A stretch of 64,000 bases of DNA. It comes from Lentilactobacillus fungorum. GTDB taxonomy: Bacteria; Bacillota; Bacilli; Lactobacillales; Lactobacillaceae. Positions 44,407-53,272 of the stretch are shown here, piece by piece. How positions within the stretch are numbered: the first letter of the stretch is position 1; every line of letters starts with the position of its first letter. Where the stretch lies: contig NZ_BNJR01000010.1 of the NCBI RefSeq assembly GCF_016860605.1, positions 62,001 to 126,000 on the forward strand, in the 5' to 3' direction. The position numbers were made by a program, and so were the translations under genes. The notes beneath the pieces are model-generated. The model was not told the DNA's origin and searched no databases. It worked only from the letters and a program-made list of their open reading frames with translations.

Positions 44407-44522
44407 GAGTGCGGAACAAAGCGGTTAGAAGCTGGAGCCTAAGTGGTCTTGCTCAGAAATCCCGGGTTTGGATTTATGAGTAAGACCACTTAGGTGCAAG
44501 CTTCTGCTTTGTGGAGCACGTT
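44407..44522 (-). repeat. Long-hairpin repeat, full copy (araA array, subfamily II)
   Basis: GTGCGGAACAAAGCGG... to ...GCTTTGTGGAGCAC; core TTAGAAGC / GCTTCT, CCTAAGTGGTCTTGCTCA pairs with TGAGTAAGACCACTTAGG, loop AATCCCGGGTTTGGATT. Orientation relative to the gene is the same as at gnd. Confidence 0.85.
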
Positions 44523-44620
44523 TCAGCTAGGTAGCCTAGTACGAGCACCTCAATTACCAGTGAGGTGCTTATGCGGAGATTTCTGCCTAGCGGAGTACGT
44601 TTCAGCTAGGTAGCCTAGAA
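44523..44620 (-). repeat. Second, reshaped hairpin-repeat copy after araA
   Basis: Between two junction sequences (CGTTTCAGCTAGGTAGCCTAG) lies a short hairpin GCACCTCA-ATTACCAG-TGAGGTGC, then TTATGCGGAGATTTCTGCC. The inner stem has been replaced, while flanks are kept. Confidence 0.6.
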
Positions 44621-44698
44621 GAGGCTAACCTACCCCCTCTCAAAAGAACCACTCATCAAACAAAAACGTACCATTTATATAAACCATCTATCCGACAT

Positions 44699-44741
44699 AG
44701 AAACGAGGTTGAGGCAAGCCAATTGCCTCAACCTCGTTTCG
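44699..44741. other. Perfect 18-bp inverted repeat just upstream of the acetyltransferase gene
   Basis: GAAACGAGGTTGAGGCAA and its exact complement flank a 5-base loop. No T-run follows. It could be a leader hairpin or an unusual terminator. Confidence 0.6.
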
Positions 44742-44771
44742 TACATAAACCAACTGGAGGCTGCCTTGATT

Positions 44772-45329
44772 ATGACTACTGAAAAAGAAAGAATGCTGAC
44801 AGGTCAACGTTATTTAAATACTGACCCTGAATTAGCAGCTGATCGTCAGAAAAATCGCTTATTGATCGACAAATTTAATCGGATCGCCCGCCAAGACCCA
44901 GAGCGTGGTCATCAATTGATTAAAAGAATTTTCCACCAAACCGGTGAGAAGATTGATGTTCAATCACCATTTCAATGTGATTATGGGTATACGGTATCGG
45001 TTGGCGAGAACTTTTTTGCTAACTATAATTGTACGTTTATTGACGTTGGTAAAATCACGATTGGCAAAAATGCCATGCTGGGACCCAACACGCAGATCTT
45101 TTCGGTCAATCACCCGCTGGACGTCGACGAGCGGATTGCCAATTACGAATATCCCGGCGAGGTGACGATTGGCGATAACTTGTGGACTGGCGGTGGCGTG
45201 ATCATTGTTCCCGGCGTCACCTTGGGTGATAATGTTATAATTGCTGCAGGCGCGGTGGTCACCAAATCATTTGGCGACAACGTCTTGATTGGCGGCAACC
45301 CCGCCAGAATCATTAAGAAATTAAAATAG
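44772..45329 (+). CDS. Sugar O-acetyltransferase (maltose/galactoside acetyltransferase family), copy 1
   Basis: 185 residues, left-handed beta-helix hexapeptide fold. The N-terminal Mac domain reads KERMLTGQRYLNTDPELAADRQKN; hexapeptide runs (IGKNAMLGPNTQIFSVNHPLD with the catalytic histidine, IGDNLWTGGGVIIVPGVTLGDNVIIAAGAVV) follow. It transfers acetyl from acetyl-CoA to a sugar hydroxyl, probably as detoxification. ATG 44772 follows TGGAGG; the frame extends upstream into the inverted repeat without a site. Operon with the AKR and a second acetyltransferase. Confidence 0.88.
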   Translation: MTTEKERMLTGQRYLNTDPELAADRQKNRLLIDKFNRIARQDPERGHQLIKRIFHQTGEKIDVQSPFQCDYGYTVSVGENFFANYNCTFIDVGKITIGKNAMLGPNTQIFSVNHPLDVDERIANYEYPGEVTIGDNLWTGGGVIIVPGVTLGDNVIIAAGAVVTKSFGDNVLIGGNPARIIKKLK

Positions 45330-45344
45330 TGTTGGAGGAATTTG

Positions 45345-46202
45345 ATGGATACTCAAAGAATTGATTCAAGCGTTAAATTGGCGGATGGCCATACAATGCC
45401 CAATCAGGGGCTTGGCGTCTATAAAATGACCGAAGAACGGGAGTTGATTGACTCCGTAAAGGTTGCCTACGATGCCGGTTATCGGTTGTTTGATACTGCC
45501 CAAATGTATGGAAATGAGGCAGCGGTTGGCAAGGCAATCAAAGAACTCAACGTCTCGCGGGATGACATTTTTGTCACGACCAAGGTTGCCGAAGCAAATC
45601 AAGGTTACGACAAAGTCATGGCGTCAGTTGAAGAATCTCTAAAAAAGCTTCAATTAGATTACGTTGACCTGTTGCTGGTTCATTGGCCAATTCACCAGCA
45701 CTTCTTTGAAACTTGGAAAGCCTTTGAGGTATTAAAAGAACAGGGGCTTACTAAATCGATCGGTACCAGTAATTATGGCATGGTTCACTTGGAATACTTA
45801 GCAACCAAAGCCAACGAGATGCCGGTTTTGAATCAGTTGGAAGTCCACCCCTATTTATCTCAAGAAGCAATGATTAACTTTGATCGCGAAAAGCACATTG
45901 TCACGCAGGCGTGGGCACCACTCGGCCGTGGCCGGATTTTCGATGACCCTGCCATTTTAAAAATTGCCAAGCACCACGGCAAATCAGCTGCGCAAATCAT
46001 TTTGCGTTGGCACTTGCAGCGGGGAGATTCATTTATTCCCAAGTCGGTTCATCCGGATCGGATCAGGCAAAATGCTGACATCTATGACTTTGACTTAACT
46101 GACGAGGAAATGGCTTGGGTGGATGCTTTGAACAAGAATACCCGCATCAGCCAAGAGCCTGAGATGGTCTATGAGATTGGGCATCAATACCCGCATCACT
46201 AA
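45345..46202 (+). CDS. Aldo/keto reductase
   Basis: 285 residues, NADPH-dependent (beta/alpha)8 barrel. Catalytic set: D and Y in YRLFDTAQMYGNE, K in VTTKV, H in LLVHWPI; IPKSVHPDRIRQNADI is the cofactor phosphate site. Acts on 2,5-diketogluconate-like, methylglyoxal or aldehyde substrates in other lactobacilli; not assignable here. TGGAGG precedes ATG 45345, 15 bases after the first acetyltransferase. Confidence 0.9.
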   Translation: MDTQRIDSSVKLADGHTMPNQGLGVYKMTEERELIDSVKVAYDAGYRLFDTAQMYGNEAAVGKAIKELNVSRDDIFVTTKVAEANQGYDKVMASVEESLKKLQLDYVDLLLVHWPIHQHFFETWKAFEVLKEQGLTKSIGTSNYGMVHLEYLATKANEMPVLNQLEVHPYLSQEAMINFDREKHIVTQAWAPLGRGRIFDDPAILKIAKHHGKSAAQIILRWHLQRGDSFIPKSVHPDRIRQNADIYDFDLTDEEMAWVDALNKNTRISQEPEMVYEIGHQYPHH

Positions 46203-46215
46203 AAGGACGAATGAA

Positions 46216-46845
46216 ATGGACTTAAACGAAAAGTTTGCCTATATGGCAACTGGTCAGCCTTACGATGACCTTGATCCCAAGTTGGTGACATTGAGAGCCC
46301 AAGCAACTGCAATGACGCAGCGCTTGAATGCGGAAGTAGATCCCAGTAAGCGGGCGACCTTATTTGCCAAGTTAGTCGGAAAAGTGGGGATTGACCCGAT
46401 GATTGAACCTAATTTTCGCTGTGAGTTTGGGCGAAATATTCAGATTGGTGATCACTTTTATGCCAATTATGACTGTGTCATGCTCGACGGCGCACCGATC
46501 ACGATTGGCACGCATGCCCTGCTGGGACCAAAGGTGGGGCTTTATACCAGCAACCACTTATTCGACCCCACTGAACGCCAAACTGGCGGCTGCATTGCCA
46601 AACCAATTACGATTGGTGACAACGTTTGGCTTGCGGCCAATGTGGTTGTCTTGCCGGGGGTGACGATTGGCAAAAATAGCATCATTGGCGGCGGTAGTGT
46701 CGTCACACGAGATATTCCAGCCAACGTAATTGCGGCAGGCAACCCTTGTCACGTATTGCGACAGATTACGGCAGCCGAACGGGATTTGATGGGCGTGATT
46801 TGTCAGCAAAGTAGAACCGATTGGGATCGCTTATCTGAATGCTGA
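46216..46845 (+). CDS. Sugar O-acetyltransferase (maltose/galactoside acetyltransferase family), copy 2
   Basis: 209 residues with the same plan as copy 1 (EKFAYMATGQPYDDLDPKL; LYTSNHLFDP catalytic histidine; NVWLAANVVVLPGVTIGKNSIIGGGSVV) but clearly diverged in sequence and with a longer C-terminal tail (AAERDLMGVICQQ). AAAGGA supports ATG 46216; an earlier in-frame start would overlap the AKR gene. Last gene of a three-gene operon. Confidence 0.88.
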   Translation: MDLNEKFAYMATGQPYDDLDPKLVTLRAQATAMTQRLNAEVDPSKRATLFAKLVGKVGIDPMIEPNFRCEFGRNIQIGDHFYANYDCVMLDGAPITIGTHALLGPKVGLYTSNHLFDPTERQTGGCIAKPITIGDNVWLAANVVVLPGVTIGKNSIIGGGSVVTRDIPANVIAAGNPCHVLRQITAAERDLMGVICQQSRTDWDRLSEC

Positions 46846-46860
46846 AAAGGGTCACAATCA

Positions 46861-46909
46861 TAAAATAAAGGACGGTCACAGCAAGTATTAGTGATCGTCC
46901 TTTATTTGG
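46861..46909 (+). terminator. Terminator of the acetyltransferase-AKR operon
   Basis: AAATAAAGGACG...CGTCCTTTATTT with inner TCAC/GTGA pairing. Confidence 0.8.
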
Positions 46910-47112
46910 TTTGCGCTATTTTTTGGCATCCATACATAGGCAGTAACTTTAACCAAAAGCATCGATCTTTGATGCTTTCTTGAGGGGTGTTTATGCACTG
47001 AATCCGCTCAATTTCATAATTTCTTCACACAATTTATCGACAAGTTTCATCTTTTTTAGTTATGATGTTATTAATGTATAGTTATTTCCTCGAAGAAAGG
47101 CGAGATCAATTT

Positions 47113-47478
47113 ATGGAAACTAGATGGCATTTCGGAATTCTGAATACAATGCCAGCTTTGGTGTTGGTTGTTTCTGCGATTATGTTGGCTCCTTTCGTCA
47201 GCAATGTTTGGCTGCAGGTTATCATATCGTTGGTCGTGGCAGGTGGATTCTGGGTGGGCTATTATTTTCTCTTTCAAAAAAGATACTATATTCAGCATCC
47301 GCAAGCTAAACTGAGCAATCGCCATTTAACTAAGTTGGGGAGTTTAATTTCGCTAGTCCTCATTGTCGGCCAGTTTATCGTTTTATTTACAGTGCCATTC
47401 AATCTCAATTGTTATGTCGTGCTGATCATTGCTTGGATGACGTTATTTTTGGATGATGCATTTTCGTTAGAAAAGTAA
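47113..47478 (+). CDS. Small polytopic membrane protein, unknown
   Basis: 121 residues with four predicted segments (MPALVLVVSAIMLAPFV; VWLQVIISLVVAGGFWVGYYF; LGSLISLVLIVGQFIVLF; NCYVVLIIAWMTLFL). GAAAGG precedes ATG 47113; upstream in-frame ATGs lack a site. No family recognised. Confidence 0.65.
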   Translation: METRWHFGILNTMPALVLVVSAIMLAPFVSNVWLQVIISLVVAGGFWVGYYFLFQKRYYIQHPQAKLSNRHLTKLGSLISLVLIVGQFIVLFTVPFNLNCYVVLIIAWMTLFLDDAFSLEK

Positions 47479-47492
47479 AAAAGAATAAATTA

Positions 47493-47530
47493 GTTAAAAA
47501 CCATTGGCGGAAGATACCAATGGTTTTTTG
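47493..47530 (+). terminator. Terminator of the small membrane protein gene
   Basis: AAAAACCATTGG / CCAATGGTTTTTT. Confidence 0.85.
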
Positions 47531-47593
47531 AGTTTATGGCCATCATTAATATATCAAAAAATGACCAAATTTTGTGTAACCTTAGAGTCAACA

Positions 47594-48415
47594 TCAACCC
47601 AAGGCGACATCCAACACCATCATTAACGTAAACCCTGCCATAATCCCAAATATGGCCCAGTGGGATTCTGCTTTAGTTCTAGCGTGGGCTTCTGGAATTA
47701 GCTCCTTTCCAGCAACGTAAATCATCGCCCCGGCCGCAAACGCTAAGGCATACGGCAAAATGGTATTGACTGAGGCAACTAATAACGCACCCAAAACCCC
47801 GGCGATTGGTTCAACGATCCCGCTGGATTGGCCATACATAAAGGCGCGGGTTCTGCTCATACCACTTTGGCGTAGTGGAATTGAAACGGCAGCGCCTTCC
47901 GGGAAGTTTTGCAGCCCAATGCCAAGGGCAACGGTGATGGCAGCAACGATTGCGGCCGTTTGACTGCCATTTTGAGTGGCGCTAATGGCCCCAAACGCAA
48001 CGCCGACCGCCAAGCCTTCTGGGATGTTGTGTAGCGTAATCGAAAAGACTAAGAGAATTACCCGCTTGAGGCTTGATTGAGAGGCTGCTTCGTGGCGACT
48101 GTGTTTGAGGTAAAGGGCGGGGATTAGTTTGTCGGCTAAGTATAAGAAGAAACCGCCGGCAGTAAAGCCGATTGCCACTACCAACCACGGCAGTCGATCT
48201 TGGCTTTGGGCTAAGTTGATAGCCGGGTCCAGCAGCGACCAAAAAGAAGCGGCAATCATCACGCCGGCCGCAAACCCGTACATCAAAGAAAGTGCGTTGT
48301 TGCGAATCGTTTTAAAGGCAAAGACCAGTGCAGCTCCCAGTGCGGTGACGCCCCAAGTAAAGAGCGTGGCGACTAGTGCTTGTTGCCAGGCGGAAAAGTT
48401 CAGTAAATTGTTCAT
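47594..48415 (-). CDS. ZIP-family metal transporter
   Basis: 273 residues, eight membrane segments. The ZIP metal-binding motifs are HNIPEGLAVGVAFG in segment 4 and LQNFPEGAAVSIPL in segment 5; a histidine-containing loop (YLKHSRHEAASQSS) precedes them. Imports Zn2+ or other divalent cations. GAGG precedes the ATG; MMNN and MNN are both possible and I prefer the second. Monocistronic. Confidence 0.9.
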   Translation of the reverse strand: MNNLLNFSAWQQALVATLFTWGVTALGAALVFAFKTIRNNALSLMYGFAAGVMIAASFWSLLDPAINLAQSQDRLPWLVVAIGFTAGGFFLYLADKLIPALYLKHSRHEAASQSSLKRVILLVFSITLHNIPEGLAVGVAFGAISATQNGSQTAAIVAAITVALGIGLQNFPEGAAVSIPLRQSGMSRTRAFMYGQSSGIVEPIAGVLGALLVASVNTILPYALAFAAGAMIYVAGKELIPEAHARTKAESHWAIFGIMAGFTLMMVLDVALG

Positions 48416-48616
48416 CATAACCTCGCTTTTAATGTCCGTCGATTGTTATCCTAAGTATAACAAATTACTGCCAATAATTGGCAGAATTGGCGATCGGGCT
48501 GTTAATAACTAGAGTGATGAGCAAAAAGCAATTTCAAGCTATTTTGAGTGAATAATCTTGCCAAATTAGCTATACTTAACTTGTAAACGCAAAATTCAAA
48601 GAAATGGGATGATCTT

Positions 48617-49276
48617 TTGGCAAAGGTGACTGCATATATGGTGCGACACGGACAAACGTATTTAAATTTGTACAATAAGATTCAAGGCTGGATTGATTCG
48701 CCGTTAACCGAAAAAGGCGTTCAAGATGCTGAGAATGCCGGTAAAAGACTTTCTAAGATTAATTTTGCGGCTGCATTTTCAAGTGATTCTGGCCGGGCAA
48801 TTGATACGGCTAGAATTATTTTAAAGGCGAACCCGCACAACATGAACATTGTCAGCTACCAATATCCTGAACTACGCGAACAATTTCACGGCTACTTTGA
48901 AGGTAATGATGCCAACCAAATGTGGCAGTTTGTCGGCGAGCAGGTTAAGACAACTTCTGAGGCCAAAGTATTAAAGGACTTCGGCTTGGAACGCGCCCGC
49001 GACTTGATTCATCACGCTGATTTGTATAACCAAGCCGAAAATAACGATATGTTTTGGAAGCGACTGAGTCGGGGATTTGATAAAATTCGTCAGGTAACCC
49101 ATGATGGTGAAAAGATTCTGATTGTGTCCCACGGGATGACAATTCGTTCCGTTGTTGACCGGTATGCGCCTGAACTTGATTTGGGAGAAGCAACGGTGAA
49201 CGGTAGCGTGACCAAGTTGATTATCAGCGATGACGATATTCAAGTTGAGTATTTTAATAATCTTGGTGAAGTCTAG
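48617..49276 (+). CDS. Histidine phosphatase family protein (phosphoglycerate mutase-like)
   Basis: 219 residues. The RHG motif (YMVRHGQTYLN) gives the phosphorylated histidine; SSDSGRAIDTA and the second histidine in IVSHGMTIRSV complete the site. Such proteins are broad phosphatases or cofactor-independent-like mutases; the E in LREQFHGYFEG is the proton donor. It starts with TTG 48617 after GGGATGATC. A terminator follows. Confidence 0.85.
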   Translation: MAKVTAYMVRHGQTYLNLYNKIQGWIDSPLTEKGVQDAENAGKRLSKINFAAAFSSDSGRAIDTARIILKANPHNMNIVSYQYPELREQFHGYFEGNDANQMWQFVGEQVKTTSEAKVLKDFGLERARDLIHHADLYNQAENNDMFWKRLSRGFDKIRQVTHDGEKILIVSHGMTIRSVVDRYAPELDLGEATVNGSVTKLIISDDDIQVEYFNNLGEV

Positions 49277-49323
49277 TATTGTTCGAACCTGCTTTATATG
49301 ATATATTTATTTGATGATGCATT

Positions 49324-49355
49324 TGGCCAGGGCCAAGGAGCCCTGGCCTTTTTTG
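49324..49355 (+). terminator. Terminator of the phosphatase gene
   Basis: GGCCAGGGC-CAAGGA-GCCCTGGCC followed by TTTTTT. Confidence 0.9.
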
Positions 49356-49356
49356 A

Positions 49357-49448
49357 GAGGGCGCGAAAAGACCGGGATGACTAGCAATTGCCAAGTAGGC
49401 TAGGCATTCTGTGGTCATCCAAGCCCGTTTCGGCTAAGCTGTATAGCC
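49357..49448. repeat. Possible diverged long-hairpin repeat before the ABC-F gene
   Basis: Flanks GGGCGCGAAAAG and CCCGTTTCGGCTAAG resemble the outer parts of subfamily II (GTGCGAAAATAAG, CACGTTTCAGCTAAG); GGATGAC and GTCATCC pair inside. The core and loop are not kept. Confidence 0.4.
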
Positions 49449-49478
49449 ATTTCCCCCAACGAACAGTGAGGTAGTTAA

Positions 49479-51107
49479 ATGATTACAATTTCAAACATGG
49501 GATTACAGATCTCGGGTAAAAAATTATATGATGATGTGAATTTGAAGTTCACGCCGGGCAACTGTTACGGCGTGATTGGTGCCAATGGCGCTGGAAAATC
49601 AACTTTCCTGAAATTGCTGGAAGGCAAATTGAGTCCATCAACTGGTGAAATTCACGTTGATAAGAATGAACGCATTTCAAGCTTGAGCCAGGATCACTAT
49701 GGGTTTGAAGACCAAACGGTGATGCAAACGGTGATTCAGGGCTACCAGCATCTTGCCGATGTGATGGCCGAAAAGGATGCCCTGTATGCCAAAGCAGACT
49801 TTTCTGAAGAAGACGGCATTAGAGCCGCAAACTTGGAAGCCGAGTTTGCGGAGATGGACGGTTGGAACGCCGAAGCTGATGCGTCGCAATTATTGCAGTC
49901 GTTAGAGATTCCAGAAGCCCTTCACCAACAGTTAATGAGTGAATTAACGGAAGGCCAAAAAGTGAAAGTGTTACTCGCCAGAGCATTATTTGGCGAACCA
50001 GATATTCTACTGCTGGATGAGCCGACAAATGGATTGGATGTTTACACAATTGAATGGCTGGAAAACTTTTTAGCTGATTATCCTAAGATCACGATTATCG
50101 TCTCTCATGACCGGCATTTCTTGAACCAGACGTGTACCGAAATGTGTGACGTTGATTTTGGCGAAATTAAGATGTACGTTGGTAACTACGACTTTTGGTT
50201 GCAATCCAGCCAATTGGCCGCCAAAATGCGGGCGGATGCTAACGCTAAAAAAGAAGATAAAATCAAGGAACTTCAAGCATTTGTTGCTCGATTTAGTGCG
50301 AATGCTTCCAAGTCTAAACAAGCTACTTCAAGAAAGAAGCAATTGGAAAAGATTTCCTTAGACGACATCAAGCCATCCTCGCGGAAGTATCCGTTTATCC
50401 ATTTTGAACAGGAACGCCAATTGGGTAATGACCTTTTGCGAGTTGATAAAGTGTCCAAAGCAATTGACGGGGTCAAAATTTTAGATAACGTGACGTTTAC
50501 CTTGCGGCCAGGTGATAAGACCGCTTTGATCAGCCGCAATGACTTGACGACCACTACATTGATGCAAATTTTGGCTGGTACCATGAAACCAGACGAAGGC
50601 GAGATCACTTGGGGCCAAACCGTTGAATTGTCATCGATGCCAAAAGACTTTTCGACTGAATTTAACGATAATCAATTACGGATCATCGACTGGCTGCGGC
50701 AATATGCGCCTAAGGGTAGTGATGACGATGCCTTTCTCCGCGGCTTTCTCGGCCGAATGCTGTTTTCTGGCGATGACGTCAATAAAGAAGTCAACGTCTT
50801 ATCTGGTGGTGAAAAGGTGCGGTGTATGCTTGCCAAGATGATGCTACAAAAAGGCAATACGTTGCTATTGGATGACCCAACTAATCATTTGGACTTGGAA
50901 TCGATCACGTCGCTTAACGAAGGCCTTGTGGCATTTCCAGGATCGCTCGTTTTTACGTCTCATGACCATGAATTTATTCAAACGATTGCTAACCACGTGA
51001 TTGAAGTGTCGGGTAACGGTATTATTGATAAAGCCGACACGACTTACGATGAGTTCATAAATCACCCGGACGTGCAGAAAAAATTGGCTAGTTTATATGA
51101 ATCATAA
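49479..51107 (+). CDS. ABC-F family ATPase (YbiT-like) with degenerate second nucleotide-binding domain
   Basis: 542 residues, two ABC domains without membrane parts; ribosome-associated translation or antibiotic-protection factors in characterised members. Domain 1 has Walker A GANGAGKS (34-41) and Walker B LLLDEPTN with E181, but signature LTEGQ instead of LSGGQ. The linker KKEDKIKELQAFVARFSANASKSKQATSRKKQ matches YbiT. In domain 2 the Walker A position reads SRNDLTTTT (352-360): the glycines and the lysine are gone; signature LSGGE is intact; Walker B ends LLDDP, so the catalytic glutamate is D466. Domain 2 probably does not hydrolyse ATP. GTGAGG precedes the ATG. Confidence 0.88.
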   Translation: MITISNMGLQISGKKLYDDVNLKFTPGNCYGVIGANGAGKSTFLKLLEGKLSPSTGEIHVDKNERISSLSQDHYGFEDQTVMQTVIQGYQHLADVMAEKDALYAKADFSEEDGIRAANLEAEFAEMDGWNAEADASQLLQSLEIPEALHQQLMSELTEGQKVKVLLARALFGEPDILLLDEPTNGLDVYTIEWLENFLADYPKITIIVSHDRHFLNQTCTEMCDVDFGEIKMYVGNYDFWLQSSQLAAKMRADANAKKEDKIKELQAFVARFSANASKSKQATSRKKQLEKISLDDIKPSSRKYPFIHFEQERQLGNDLLRVDKVSKAIDGVKILDNVTFTLRPGDKTALISRNDLTTTTLMQILAGTMKPDEGEITWGQTVELSSMPKDFSTEFNDNQLRIIDWLRQYAPKGSDDDAFLRGFLGRMLFSGDDVNKEVNVLSGGEKVRCMLAKMMLQKGNTLLLDDPTNHLDLESITSLNEGLVAFPGSLVFTSHDHEFIQTIANHVIEVSGNGIIDKADTTYDEFINHPDVQKKLASLYES

Positions 51108-51147
51108 AAAATTCCTACCGAAATTAACGTCGGTAGGATTTTTTTAT
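51105..51147 (+). terminator. Terminator of the ABC-F gene
   Basis: TCCTACCGA...TCGGTAGGA flanked by A- and T-runs. Confidence 0.85.
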
Positions 51148-51360
51148 GGCGCTTTGAAAATTGTCAATAAACGGTATAAAGATATCTGACTATTTATCGC
51201 GGAGCAATTAGAGTTCTGAGCAAAATTTCTTACAATTATTTCAAAACTCCGTATAATCTTAGTATCAACTGTTAGTGCTTTTGCCCATAAGGCTCTTTAA
51301 CAAAATTTATGGGTTGGTTGCTAATTGCAGGAGACGGTTATTTTTAAGGGGGAATCTCAA

Positions 51361-51762
51361 ATGACACAAGAACTCGGTGCCGATGATTTAGGGACTTATG
51401 AATACGTTGCTCGGGTATATAATGAAAATATGCGAATAGAAGCGTACAAATTGCCACCAACTGTCGAAGATGGAACGCCGGTTTTATTCGATACTGATCA
51501 AATCAAGATGACCATGGTTGTTCAAAAACAGCGGGTAACCAAAATCACTATTCAAACGCCGGAACCGCAGTCATCCACTTACATGCAAGTCTTTGAAGGC
51601 TTTGAGTTTGGGCTAGACGCTCTTGGAACTTGGATTAATACGTATCATCGTTCCACTTCAACTCATGGCCCGGCCAGTGACGTGGTTAACGGTATTTTAG
51701 CAAGTTATAATACCACTTCAGATAACGTCTTAACAGTCAGTTTGACCAGGGCAAAATCATAG
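51361..51762 (+). CDS. Hypothetical protein, 133 aa
   Basis: A soluble, cytoplasmic-looking protein starting MTQELGADDLGTYEYVARVYN. No signal peptide, membrane segment or known motif. GGGGGAA lies 8 bases upstream of ATG 51361. It is convergent with gap and shares its terminator. Confidence 0.65.
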   Translation: MTQELGADDLGTYEYVARVYNENMRIEAYKLPPTVEDGTPVLFDTDQIKMTMVVQKQRVTKITIQTPEPQSSTYMQVFEGFEFGLDALGTWINTYHRSTSTHGPASDVVNGILASYNTTSDNVLTVSLTRAKS

Positions 51763-51801
51763 AAAAACGGTAATATTAGTTATTAACACTGATAATCCAC
51801 C

Positions 51802-51849
51802 AAAACAAAAAACCTGAAGGCAAGTTAGTTGTCTGCAGGTTTTTTGCTT
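51802..51849. terminator. Bidirectional terminator between the hypothetical gene and gap
   Basis: CAAAAAACCTG...CAGGTTTTTTG with inner GGCAA/TTGTC pairing; T-runs on both strands. Confidence 0.85.
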
Positions 51850-51860
51850 TGGCGGATTAA

Positions 51861-52880
51861 TTAGTTTAAGTTTGAAACTTGAGCGAACTTCTTGGCAGTC
51901 CGAACCATGTTGCTAACAAAGCCGTATTCGTTATCAAACCAAGTTGCGGTCTTTACCACTTGGAAATCACCATTTGAAGTAACTTCCGTCAAGGTTGGAT
52001 CGTAAACGGCCCCGTGGGTGTCACCGATGATATCAGAAGAAACGATTTCGTCATCGTTCCAGCCAAATGCGGGATTGTTATCCGTATGTGGCTTGATCGC
52101 ATCATTAACTTGATCGGCCGTTACTTTGGTCTTGAGAACAGATACTAATTCACAAACGGAGCCGTCAACTACGGCAACTCGTTGTGCGTGGCCTTGCAAA
52201 TGGCCTTCCAATTCAGGAATAACGAGGCCGATTGCTTTTGCGGCACCGGTTGAATGTGGAATCGTGTTGGCAGAAGCAGTTCGGTTAGGACGGAATTTCT
52301 TGCCCTTAGGTCCATCAAGAATCATCTGAGAACTCGTGAAGGCGTGAATGGCCGTCATTGTGCCGACTTCGATGCCAAATTCTTGGTTCAACCAATAAGC
52401 CATTGGTGCTAGGGCATTTGTTGTACATGAACCAGCTGAAATGATTTGGTCATCGGCGGTTAACGTGTCGTCGTTAACGTTGAATACAATGGTCTTCATT
52501 GGGCCGGCAGGAGCAGAAATCAAGACCTTCTTAACACCGGCGTCCAAATGGGCTTGAGATTTTTCTTTAGAAGTGTAAAAGCCAGTACATTCAAGAACTA
52601 AATCAACACCATTTTCTTTAACCCAAGGGATTTGGCTGGCGTCTTTTTCTGCATAAACACGGTATTTTTTATCATTTACAACTAATGAATCGTCAGTTGA
52701 TGAAATATCATACGGTAAGGTGCCATGAGTGGAATCATATTTGAACAGGTAAGCTAGCATTGACGGGCTGGTTAAGTCGTTGATAGCAACAACTTCCAGG
52801 TCCGGGTCGTTAATCTCCAAGATTCGGCGTAAAACCAGTCGACCAATTCGTCCGAAACCATTAATTCCAATTTTTACCAT
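51861..52880 (-). CDS. gap: Glyceraldehyde-3-phosphate dehydrogenase (NAD)
   Basis: 339 residues. NAD motif INGFGRIGR at residues 6-14; catalytic C152 in [20 protein letters not shown] and WFDNEYGF family blocks. Glycolytic enzyme, also in the lower phosphoketolase branch. AAAGGGGG precedes ATG. It is not in a pgk-tpi operon here. Three long-hairpin repeats lie directly upstream of its ribosome site, so if the promoter is beyond them they are in its leader. Confidence 0.95.
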   Translation of the reverse strand: MVKIGINGFGRIGRLVLRRILEINDPDLEVVAINDLTSPSMLAYLFKYDSTHGTLPYDISSTDDSLVVNDKKYRVYAEKDASQIPWVKENGVDLVLECTGFYTSKEKSQAHLDAGVKKVLISAPAGPMKTIVFNVNDDTLTADDQIISAGSCTTNALAPMAYWLNQEFGIEVGTMTAIHAFTSSQMILDGPKGKKFRPNRTASANTIPHSTGAAKAIGLVIPELEGHLQGHAQRVAVVDGSVCELVSVLKTKVTADQVNDAIKPHTDNNPAFGWNDDEIVSSDIIGDTHGAVYDPTLTEVTSNGDFQVVKTATWFDNEYGFVSNMVRTAKKFAQVSNLN

Positions 52881-52899
52881 AATTAAAGTCCCCCTTTTA

Positions 52900-53023
52900 C
52901 AACAGTGAGCGGAGCCAGGCGCTTAGAAATCGGAATATAAGTCTCCGCTAACGGAAATCCCCGGGCCTGGGATTTTTGTTAGCGGTGCTTATATGGAGGT
53001 TTCTGCCTGGCGCAGCCGTCCTA
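52900..53023 (-). repeat. Long-hairpin repeat copy 1 (gap leader, subfamily I)
   Basis: Read on the minus strand: GCGCCAGGCAGAAA...TTTCTAAGCGCCTGGC; variable stem CCGCTAAC/GTTAGCGG; loop CCCAGGCCCGGGG. Ends close to the gap ribosome site. Confidence 0.9.
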
Positions 53024-53148
53024 CAACAGTGAGCGGAGCAAAGCGGTTAGAAGTCGGAGGATAAGTCTCCTCAATCAGAAATTCCCGGTTTTGGAATTTT
53101 TGATTGAGGTGCTTATACGCAGACTTCTGCTTTGCGTAGCTGTCCTAC
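53024..53148 (-). repeat. Long-hairpin repeat copy 2 (gap leader, subfamily I)
   Basis: Outer stem GCAAAGC/GCTTTGC, variable stem CCTCAATCA/TGATTGAGG, loop ATTCC-AAAACCG-GGAAT (minus strand). Confidence 0.9.
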
Positions 53149-53272
53149 AACAGTGAGCGGAGTCAGGCGGTTAGAAACCGGAGGATAAGTCTGCTTGACC
53201 AGAAATTCCCGATTTTGGAATTTTTGGTCAAGGTGCTTATACGCAGGTTTTTGTCTGACGTAGCTTTCCTAC
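53149..53272 (-). repeat. Long-hairpin repeat copy 3 (gap leader, subfamily I)
   Basis: Outer stem GTCAGAC/GCCTGAC, variable stem CTTGACCA/TGGTCAAG, loop ATTCC-AAAATCG-GGAAT (minus strand). Confidence 0.9.
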
